Shown: positions 5,906-13,433 of the stretch, piece after piece | Numbering within the stretch: the first letter of the stretch is position 1 | How the letters are laid out: the number at the start of each line of letters is the position of its first letter | Source of the DNA: Parvibaculum sp. | GTDB taxonomy: Bacteria; Pseudomonadota; Alphaproteobacteria; Parvibaculales; Parvibaculaceae | Assembly: GCA_020062605.1 (NCBI GenBank) | Contig: JAGUWA010000098.1 | Location: 1-13,433 of the forward strand | Length of the DNA: 13,433 nt | Direction of reading: 5' to 3' | Notes under the pieces: generated by a model | The model's database searches: none | What the model was told of the DNA's origin: nothing | The model's input: only the letters and a program-made list of their open reading frames with translations | Program-made: the position numbers and the translations under genes

Positions 5906-7681
5906 TCAGGTCCAGAAGAGCATGATGAGCGGCACGGCGATGAGGGTCACCATTACCTCGAGCGGCAGGCCGAGCCTCCAGTAATCCGAAAACCTGTATC
6001 CTCCGGGGCCCATCACCAGCGTGTTCGACTGATGGCCGATGGGCGTCAGGAAGGAGCAGCTTGCGCCGATGGCGACGGTCATCAGGAAGGCGTCGGGGTT
6101 CACGCCCAGCGCCTGCGCCGTCGCAATGGAGATCGGCGCCATGATGAGCGCCGTAGCGGCGTTGTTCACCACATCCGTCAGAAGCATTGTGACCACGAGA
6201 AGAAGGGTGACGATCGCCCATACGGGTAGAGTACCCGCCGTACCGGCAATGCTTTCGGCGATAAGGACATCGGCGCCGGTGTTGCGGAGCGCCTGACCGA
6301 CCGGGATCATCGCGCCGAGCAGCACGATCACCGGCCAGTCGATATGCCGGTAGAGGTCGCGGAGCGGCAGGATGCCGATGATGACATAAAGCAGGATTGC
6401 CGCGATGAAGGCGACGGCGAGGGGGAGCATGCCGGTCATTGAAAGCGCGATGGCGCCGGCGAAAATGGCGAAAGCCGTGCCGAGCCGTCGCGGTCCGCCA
6501 AGGCGCAGGCCGCGTTCGGGAAGGGGCAGGAGGCCGAGTTCGGCCGGCACTTTCGGATCCTGGCTCTCTCTTGTCTGCAGAAGCAAAACGTCACCGGTCT
6601 GGAAACGGACATTGTGCAGCCGCCCGCCGATCGGCTCGCCTTGCCGCGCCACCGCAAAGAGCTGGAATTCCCCTTGCGCAAGCCGCGTCAGCGTTCGTGG
6701 CCCGAAGCCGATCAGCGGCGAGTTCGGTGCGACGATCGCTTCCATGAGCTTCAGGGCGGAGCTCGTGATGTCCGACCGGATTTCGCCTTCGGGGCCGACG
6801 AGTTCCAGTTCCTGCTTGCCCAGAAATTCGGTGAGATCGGTTGGATCGGCGCGAAGGATGAATATGTCTCCCGCCTCAATGGGCTGCCAGGATTCGGGCT
6901 GGTAGAGCTGGCCGTCGGCGCGCACGCGTGCGGCGATCGCGATGTCTTCGCCGGCCGCCGTCTCCATATGCGCGACGCGCTTTCCTGCGAGCGGGCTCTT
7001 CGATTTGACGCGTACTTCGACGACATATTCCTCAAGCGTGAACATGTCCTCGGGCTGTACGCCGCCCTTGCGCTCGCGCGGGATGAGCCGCCAGGCGCCA
7101 AGGGCGATGAAGAGAATGCCACCCACCGCAACCGGAAGGCCCACCCAGGCGAAGTCGAACATATGGAAGGCTTCGTCCGCATAGGAACTGCGGAAGCTCG
7201 CGATGATGATGTTCGGCGGCGTACCGATAAGCGTGATCATGCCGCCGAGCATCGAGCCGAAGGCAATCGGCATCAGCAGCATGGCGGGCGGGCGTCCACG
7301 CTCGGTGGCCGTTGCAAGCGCGACAGGCAGCATGATCGCGAGGGCGCCGACATTGTTCATGAAGGAGGAGGCGAGCGCGACGACGCCGGTGAGGATGGCG
7401 ATGTGACCGGTCGTGGTCTTCGTCAACGGAACGATCCGCCGCACGACGACCTCCACGAGACCGGAAGTGCGCAGCGCCTCGGATACGACGAGCACGGCGG
7501 CGACCGTGATGACGGCAGGATGTCCGAAGCCGGAGAGCAGTTCCGCCGGTTCGGCGAGCCCCGCAAGCGCGACGGCGACAAGCGCGATCAGCGCCACGAT
7601 GTCATGCCGCAACCTGCCCGAGGCGAAAAGGACAAGCGCGAGAAAGAGGATACCGAAGGCGAGGCCCTGCTCGAGGGTCAT
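5906..7681 (-). CDS. SLC13/DASS-type permease with central RCK_C (TrkA-C-like) region
   Basis: This 591-residue inner-membrane transporter has an N-terminal membrane half at about 5-200 and a cytoplasmic insert at about 215-375. A C-terminal membrane half follows at about 400-590. The two halves carry the family's repeated signatures: SFMNNVGALAIMLP (106-119) with GTPPN (153-157), and TDVVNNAATALIMAPIS (502-518) with GHQSN (549-553). The insert looks like two RCK_C domains (around VEVRVKSKSPLAGKRV and EAIVAPNSPLIGFGPRTL), which probably regulate transport by ligand binding. Family members move anions such as dicarboxylates or sulfate; the substrate here is unknown. Its ATG overlaps the stop of the upstream epoxide hydrolase (ATGA), so it is the last gene of that operon. 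An organic-acid product or substrate of the hydrolase pathway is a reasonable guess, no more. Confidence 0.92.
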   Translation of the reverse strand: MTLEQGLAFGILFLALVLFASGRLRHDIVALIALVAVALAGLAEPAELLSGFGHPAVITVAAVLVVSEALRTSGLVEVVVRRIVPLTKTTTGHIAILTGVVALASSFMNNVGALAIMLPVALATATERGRPPAMLLMPIAFGSMLGGMITLIGTPPNIIIASFRSSYADEAFHMFDFAWVGLPVAVGGILFIALGAWRLIPRERKGGVQPEDMFTLEEYVVEVRVKSKSPLAGKRVAHMETAAGEDIAIAARVRADGQLYQPESWQPIEAGDIFILRADPTDLTEFLGKQELELVGPEGEIRSDITSSALKLMEAIVAPNSPLIGFGPRTLTRLAQGEFQLFAVARQGEPIGGRLHNVRFQTGDVLLLQTRESQDPKVPAELGLLPLPERGLRLGGPRRLGTAFAIFAGAIALSMTGMLPLAVAFIAAILLYVIIGILPLRDLYRHIDWPVIVLLGAMIPVGQALRNTGADVLIAESIAGTAGTLPVWAIVTLLLVVTMLLTDVVNNAATALIMAPISIATAQALGVNPDAFLMTVAIGASCSFLTPIGHQSNTLVMGPGGYRFSDYWRLGLPLEVMVTLIAVPLIMLFWT

Positions 7682-8901
7682 GGAACGGCGTTTCCTTTCA
7701 CAATCCCCATTTCGCGAAAGGCATCGCGCACGTCGTCGGCAAAAAGCTCAGGTTCTTCCATCGCCGCAAAGTGACCGCCCCGTTCCATCGGTCGCCAGCG
7801 CGCAATGTTGTAGCTGCGCTCCGCCCAGGAGCGCGGCGTATCCGGCAACACGTCGATCGGATATTCGGAATAGGCGGTCGGCACTTTCACCTTTTCGCCC
7901 GGACGGAGCAGGGCGGAGCCTTCCGCGGGACCAGCCTTGTAGAGCGTGTTCGCCGAGTTGATCGTGCCGGTGAACCAGTAGATCGAGAATTGCGTGAGGA
8001 TAAGGTCGAAAGGAAAGCGCGCGATCATGCCTTCCATCGTGTCCGTCTTGTCGGTATCGCCGAGGCGGTAATATTTGTCGGCGAGCCAGCTCGCGAGGCC
8101 GGCGGGGCTGTCCGTCAGGCCGAAGGCAAGGGCCATCGGCTTCGTCGATTGAATCGACCGGTAGCCTTCCTCCTGCCGCCACCATTTCTGCATCGTGGCA
8201 ATCCAGTGGCCTTCTTCCTCCGTTACCGGCGGCTGGCTCTCGTGCTTCAGCGAGGGGCGCAGCGGCAGCATGGTCAGATGAATGCCCAGAAGGCTTTCGG
8301 GATACTGGAGTGCGAGGCGCGAGGTGACGAAACTTCCCCAGTCGCCTGCCTGGGCGGCGTAGCGGTCGTAACCCAGCACTTCGGTCATCAACCGGTGCCA
8401 GAGATCGGCGATCGCCGCGGGTCCGATCGGCTTGCGAGGCAGCGAGGAGAAGCCGTATCCCACAAGCGAAGGAACGATGACGTCGAAGGCGGGGCCTTCG
8501 CGGCCGTATTTCTCCGGATGGGCCAGCGGATCGACCACATCCAGAAATTCGCGGAAGGTCGAAGGCCAGCCATGCGTCAGGATCAGCGGCACGGGATTGT
8601 CGCCCGTGCCGCGCTCATAGATGAAGTGGATCGTGTGGTCTTCCGCGTCGTCGTCGGTCAGTGTCGCACGATATTGCGGGAAGCGGTTGAGGCCGTCTTC
8701 CGCCGCCCGCCAGTCGAAGTCGTCGCGCCAGTATTCGATCAGCCGCTCCATGTAAGGAAGGCTCGTACCATATTCCCATGTTTCGTTGCCGAGCGGCTCG
8801 TTCGGAAAGCGTGTGCGCTGGAGCCTGCGCTTCAGGTCCTCGATCTCCGCCTCCGGTACGTGGATGGAGAACGGATCGGCGGGCACGATGCGATGGGTCA
8901 T
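7678..8901 (-). CDS. Epoxide hydrolase, microsomal (EHN) type, copy 1
   Basis: This 407-residue protein hydrolyses epoxides to vicinal diols. It has the N-terminal EHN domain (about residues 8-115) and an alpha/beta-hydrolase fold. Visible functional residues are HGWP at 110-113 (oxyanion hole), nucleophile D187 (AGDWGS), H377 (ERGGHFAAMEEPEL) and the likely acid D350 (YPID, in the place of the acidic residue in mammalian microsomal epoxide hydrolase). TGTI is followed by Y321 (LYK), a candidate epoxide-activating Tyr. All parts needed for activity seem present. There is no signal peptide or N-terminal anchor, so it is probably cytoplasmic. It starts 8 nt after its paralogue ends, with GAGAAG as ribosome-binding site, and overlaps the SLC13-type gene by 4 nt. 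Substrate is unknown. Confidence 0.93.
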   Translation of the reverse strand: MTHRIVPADPFSIHVPEAEIEDLKRRLQRTRFPNEPLGNETWEYGTSLPYMERLIEYWRDDFDWRAAEDGLNRFPQYRATLTDDDAEDHTIHFIYERGTGDNPVPLILTHGWPSTFREFLDVVDPLAHPEKYGREGPAFDVIVPSLVGYGFSSLPRKPIGPAAIADLWHRLMTEVLGYDRYAAQAGDWGSFVTSRLALQYPESLLGIHLTMLPLRPSLKHESQPPVTEEEGHWIATMQKWWRQEEGYRSIQSTKPMALAFGLTDSPAGLASWLADKYYRLGDTDKTDTMEGMIARFPFDLILTQFSIYWFTGTINSANTLYKAGPAEGSALLRPGEKVKVPTAYSEYPIDVLPDTPRSWAERSYNIARWRPMERGGHFAAMEEPELFADDVRDAFREMGIVKGNAVP

Positions 8902-8909
8902 GGAACTTC

Positions 8910-10106
8910 TCAGCCTTTGATTTTCTTCACGAAGCTCATCACTTCATCGGCAAAGAGGCGGCCGGTCTCCCAGGCGGCGAAATGGCCGCCGCGTTCAAGT
9001 TCGGACCAGTGGACGATGTTGAAGCCCTTCTCCATGTAGCTGCGCGGTCCGATGCAATAGGCCTGCGCCTCCCGCGGGAACTTCGCCATGCCGGTCGGCA
9101 CGTTCACCTTCGTTCCGGGAGCCATGTTGGTGCCGCCTTCCTCCATCATGCCGCGATAGAACCAGATGGCCGTGTTGAAGCTGCGGGTCACGAGATAGAT
9201 CATGATATCGGTCAGCATGGCGTCCTTGGAAAAAGCGTTCTCCAGGTGACCCGGCGTTTCGCCATTCCGGCGGTCGGACCATGAATGGAATTTCTCGACG
9301 ATCCAGGCCGCCGCGCCGACGGGGCTGTCCATCATCGCATAGGAAAGGGTCTGCGGCTTGGTCATCTGAATCTGGAGATAGGCCCCGTCGAAAGCAAAGG
9401 CAGCCGCCGCCGCGTTGGTCCATGCCACTTCTTCCTCCGTCTCGGGAAGGACGGGCGGACGCAGCCCGTTCATGTTCACATGAATGGCCTTGCAGCCGCC
9501 ATTCTTGTCCACGCCATGTTCGTAACCGAGCCAGCCGGTGACGACGGATCCCCAGTCGCCGCCCTGCGCGATATAGGTATCGTAGCCAAGCACCTCTCGC
9601 ATCAACTTGTCCCAGAGCGCGGCGGTTCCGCGAGGACCCACCGGTTTTTTCGGCTTGCCCGAAAAGCCGTAGCCGGGCAGCGACGGGATAACGAGGTTCA
9701 TGCCGTCTTCCGCCTTGCCGCCGAACTTCTCCGGATGGGCCAGAGGTTCAATCGCGTCGTAGAATTCGAAGACCGAACCCGGCCAGCCATGGGTGAGCAG
9801 GAGCGTTTCCGGGTTGGCGCCCGAGCCTTTGACGTGGATGAAATGGATATTGAGCCCGTCCACTTCAGCGTGGAACTGCGGGAAGGTGTTGAGCTTCTTC
9901 TCCGCCGCGCGCCAGTCGAACGTCTCCGTCCAGTAGGTGCAAAGTTCACGCATGTATTCCATGTCGGTGCCATAGGCCCAGCGGTCGCCGTCCGGCGCGA
10001 TCTCCGGCATTTCGTGCCACTCATAGGCACGCACCTTTGCCATGATGGCGTCGAGCTTTCCTTGCGGAATATCGATGGTGAAGGGGGTCGGGCTCTTCGC
10101 GGTCAT
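8910..10106 (-). CDS. Epoxide hydrolase, microsomal (EHN) type, copy 2
   Basis: This 398-residue paralogue of the downstream gene has the same order: EHN domain (about residues 6-110), HGWP at 106-109, nucleophile D184 (GGDWGS), likely acid E346 (FPRE) and H375 (ERGGHFAAW). A candidate activating Tyr is Y317 (WFYRG). It differs from copy 1 in the lid: the TGTI motif is replaced by TRSF, and an extra segment rich in Ala and Phe follows EEVAWTN. That suggests a different substrate range. ATG 10106 is preferred since the family N terminus begins there and AGG lies 6-8 nt upstream; the open frame up to 10277 runs through the divergent promoter region. It is the first gene of the minus-strand operon, divergent from the MFS transporter gene. 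Confidence 0.93.
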   Translation of the reverse strand: MTAKSPTPFTIDIPQGKLDAIMAKVRAYEWHEMPEIAPDGDRWAYGTDMEYMRELCTYWTETFDWRAAEKKLNTFPQFHAEVDGLNIHFIHVKGSGANPETLLLTHGWPGSVFEFYDAIEPLAHPEKFGGKAEDGMNLVIPSLPGYGFSGKPKKPVGPRGTAALWDKLMREVLGYDTYIAQGGDWGSVVTGWLGYEHGVDKNGGCKAIHVNMNGLRPPVLPETEEEVAWTNAAAAAFAFDGAYLQIQMTKPQTLSYAMMDSPVGAAAWIVEKFHSWSDRRNGETPGHLENAFSKDAMLTDIMIYLVTRSFNTAIWFYRGMMEEGGTNMAPGTKVNVPTGMAKFPREAQAYCIGPRSYMEKGFNIVHWSELERGGHFAAWETGRLFADEVMSFVKKIKG

Positions 10107-10149
10107 TTCGGCCTCGCTGGTTCGTCTTGCTGTTCTTTGTTGCGGGGGG

Positions 10150-10177
10150 ATTATGGCAGCGCGGGGCGCTGCCGCAA
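10150..10177 (-). promoter_or_regulatory. Candidate promoter of the epoxide hydrolase operon with an inverted repeat in its spacer
   Basis: On the minus strand TTGCGG (10177-10172) is followed after 16 nt by CATAAT (10155-10150), a 5-of-6 match to the -10 consensus. The arms GGCAGCGC (10155-10162) and GCGCTGCC (10166-10173) form a perfect 8-bp inverted repeat with a 3-nt centre that fills this spacer. That is a good place for a repressor or activator site. The predicted start is near 10142. Inference only. Confidence 0.45.
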
Positions 10178-10187
10178 GCGGGCGACA

Positions 10188-10216
10188 TTGCGGGCGGGGT
10201 AAACCGCCACTAGAGT
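10188..10216 (+). promoter_or_regulatory. Candidate promoter of the MFS transporter gene
   Basis: TTGCGG (10188-10193) is followed after 17 nt by TAGAGT (10211-10216), a 4-of-6 match to the -10 consensus. A short inverted repeat, GGCGG and CCGCC (10193-10208), lies in the spacer. The -35 hexamer is the same as in the divergent candidate promoter. Moderate to weak support. Confidence 0.35.
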
Positions 10217-10254
10217 TGCCTGAGCAAAGAACACGAAAAACGAGGGGAGAGGGA

Positions 10255-11619
10255 ATGGCCGAAGCCACAATGGCCAAGGGGGCGGCGCCTGCCAGGCTGT
10301 CATCCGGGTATCGGCGCTATGCGCTGATGGTACTCGTGCTCGGCTATACGTCGAGCCATGTCGACCGCAATATCATGGGCATCCTGATGGAGCCCATAAA
10401 GGCGGACCTTCATCTCTCGGACACGCAGCTCGGCTTTCTGTCGGGCATCGCCTTCGCAATCTTCTATGCGACCCTCGGTATTCCGATCGCGCTCGTCGCG
10501 GATCGCGGCAACCGCCGCAACATCATCGCATGGGCCATCGCGATCTGGAGCGGCATGACGGCGCTTTGCGGTCTCGCCGGGAACTTCTGGCAGCTCGCTC
10601 TCGCGCGCGTCGGCGTCGGCGTCGGCGAGGCGGGGTCGAGCCCTCCTTCCCATTCGATGATTGCCGACATGTATGCGCCGAACGAGCGCGCGAGCGCCAT
10701 GGCGATCTATTCGCTCGGCGTCTATTTCGGCGTGATGGTCGGCTTTCTCGTCGGCGGCTGGGTTGCGGTCTGGTACGGCTGGCGCGCGGCCTTCTTCGTC
10801 GTCGGATTGCCGGGGGTCCTTCTTGCGCTTCTCGTCCGCTTCACGCTGGTGGAGCCCGAACGCGGCGGTGCCGACGGTATGGCGCCGGAGAAATCCGACA
10901 GGCCGCTCAGCTTCCAGACGGGTCTCACCATCGTCAAGGAAGGGTTCCATCACCTCTGGCACACGGCCGCCGCGCGTCATGTCGTTTGCGGCGTCACCAT
11001 CACGTCCTTCGTCGGTTATGGCGGCGTCATGTGGGGACCGGCCTACCTCATCCGTACGCATGGCATGTCGATCGGCGAAGTGTCGAGCTATCTCGCTTTG
11101 ATGGTCGGTATCGTGGGCGGTCTTGGCGCCTATGTCGGTGGACGGCTCACAGACCGTCTCGCCGCGAGGGATGTGCGCTGGAACACCTGGGTCGTCGCCT
11201 GGGCGAAACTCGCGGTGGTGCCTTTCATCGTCGCCTTCTATCTAACCGACAACTGGACGGTCTTCCATATCGGCAGCCACGGCGTTTCGATCCTCTGGGT
11301 CCTCTACATACCCATCTCGTTTCTGGGCGCTTTCTATCTGGGGCCTTCCTTCGCGATGATCCAGACGCTGACGCCGCCCGCGAAGCGCGCGCTCGCTTCG
11401 GCCATGATGCTCTTCATCCTCAACATCATCGGCCTCGGCTTCGGCCCGCAATTCGTCGGCATCCTGTCGGATTTCTTCAATCACTCGATGGGCATGGGCA
11501 ATCAGTCGTTGCGCTGGGCGCTGTTCGGCACCTCGTTGCTGAACTTCTGGGCGGCGGCGCATTACTTCCTTGCCGGTCATCACCTGAAGAAGGCGTCGTC
11601 GGAAACCAACCGCGCCTGA
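10255..11619 (+). CDS. MFS transporter, spinster-like family
   Basis: This 454-residue protein has about 12 predicted membrane segments and belongs to the major facilitator superfamily, resembling the spinster-like group. Evidence is HVDRNIMGILMEPIKADL at the end of helix 1, the loop 2-3 motif GIPIALVADRGNRRNII (75-91), and ARVGVGVGEAGSSPPSHSMIADMY in helices 4-5. Spinster-like proteins in alphaproteobacteria often accompany degradation genes for lipophilic or aromatic compounds; the transported compound is unknown. ATG 10255 was chosen for the strong purine-rich GGGGAGAGGG just upstream. The open frame reaches 10042 but would run into the divergent gene. The gene is divergent from the epoxide hydrolase operon and probably belongs to the same physiological unit. 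It ends before a strong terminator. Confidence 0.92.
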   Translation: MAEATMAKGAAPARLSSGYRRYALMVLVLGYTSSHVDRNIMGILMEPIKADLHLSDTQLGFLSGIAFAIFYATLGIPIALVADRGNRRNIIAWAIAIWSGMTALCGLAGNFWQLALARVGVGVGEAGSSPPSHSMIADMYAPNERASAMAIYSLGVYFGVMVGFLVGGWVAVWYGWRAAFFVVGLPGVLLALLVRFTLVEPERGGADGMAPEKSDRPLSFQTGLTIVKEGFHHLWHTAAARHVVCGVTITSFVGYGGVMWGPAYLIRTHGMSIGEVSSYLALMVGIVGGLGAYVGGRLTDRLAARDVRWNTWVVAWAKLAVVPFIVAFYLTDNWTVFHIGSHGVSILWVLYIPISFLGAFYLGPSFAMIQTLTPPAKRALASAMMLFILNIIGLGFGPQFVGILSDFFNHSMGMGNQSLRWALFGTSLLNFWAAAHYFLAGHHLKKASSETNRA

Positions 11620-11638
11620 TTCTTCCGAAGCGCAAAAG

Positions 11639-11672
11639 AAAAGAGCCGCACTTTTCAGTGCGGCTCTTTTTT
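11639..11672. terminator. Bidirectional intrinsic terminator between the MFS gene and secA
   Basis: A perfect 14-bp stem (11639-11652 with 11657-11670) has a TTTC loop and a GC-rich core. On the plus strand it ends in six T, terminating the MFS gene 20 nt after its stop. On the minus strand the arm also ends in a T-rich stretch, serving secA. Confidence 0.93.
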
Positions 11673-11692
11673 GTCCGGCGAGGGCGCTGCGT

Positions 11693-13432
<1,740 letters not shown>

Positions 13433-13433
13433 C

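Larger units (their letters stand above)
10131..10233. repeat. 9-bp inverted repeat flanking the divergent promoter region
   Basis: TGTTCTTTG at 10131-10139 and its exact complement CAAAGAACA at 10225-10233 lie at nearly equal distances (about 25 and 21 nt) from the two divergent start codons. Each gene is thus preceded by CAAAGAACA in its own reading direction, close to the expected transcription start. It could be a shared regulator half-site or a common leader element. Confidence 0.55.

Noticed and set aside
6614..7774. 386-codon open frame antisense to the SLC13-type permease
   Set aside because: The translation is Asp/Arg/His-rich, typical of antisense of a membrane protein; no independent support.
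7771..9039. 422-codon open frame antisense to the epoxide hydrolases
   Set aside because: The real genes have all catalytic motifs; this frame is a shadow running across two of them.
10608..10628. Short tandem GTCGGC repeat in the MFS gene
   Set aside because: It encodes the Val-Gly stretch of a helix common in this transporter family, so it needs no other explanation.

Overview
The window is high-GC, densely coded DNA without mobile elements, RNA genes or CRISPR. Gene content points to an alphaproteobacterium, possibly Rhizobiales or Parvibaculum-like. The clues are a PAS_5-type protein, xerD near accA, mEH-type epoxide hydrolases with a spinster-like MFS transporter, and SecA with a SEC-C tail. 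The genus is a guess; no database search was possible.

Layout. Positions 1-1202 (+) hold the 3' part of an unrecognised Ala-rich protein, followed closely by the tyrosine recombinase xerD (1219-2178, +). A three-gene minus-strand operon (4071-2175) then separates xerD from accA (4302-5261, +). It encodes a four-helix membrane protein, a CxxC carboxymuconolactone decarboxylase/AhpD-like protein, and an ECF sigma factor with a C-terminal SnoaL-like extension. The sigma factor carries the three ECF41 signatures WLPEP, DGGGK and NPDKL. Just upstream of the operon, on the same strand, is TGTCACA-N16-CGTC, which as I recall is the ECF41 target promoter. The operon therefore looks like a complete, self-activating ECF41 circuit, and it is the most notable item here.

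After accA comes a small PAS_5-type protein (5376-5900, +) preceded by a perfect 12-bp inverted repeat. A second minus-strand operon (10106-5906) encodes two tandem epoxide hydrolases of the microsomal type and an SLC13-type permease with a central RCK_C-like region. It is divergent from a spinster-like MFS transporter (10255-11619, +). The 148-bp region between them has promoter-like elements and several inverted repeats, one lying inside a putative promoter spacer. These four genes look like an uptake-and-hydrolysis module for an epoxide or a compound that yields one; the substrate cannot be read from sequence.

A strong bidirectional terminator (11639-11672) separates the MFS gene from the convergent 3' two-thirds of secA (13432-11693, -), which runs off the right edge.
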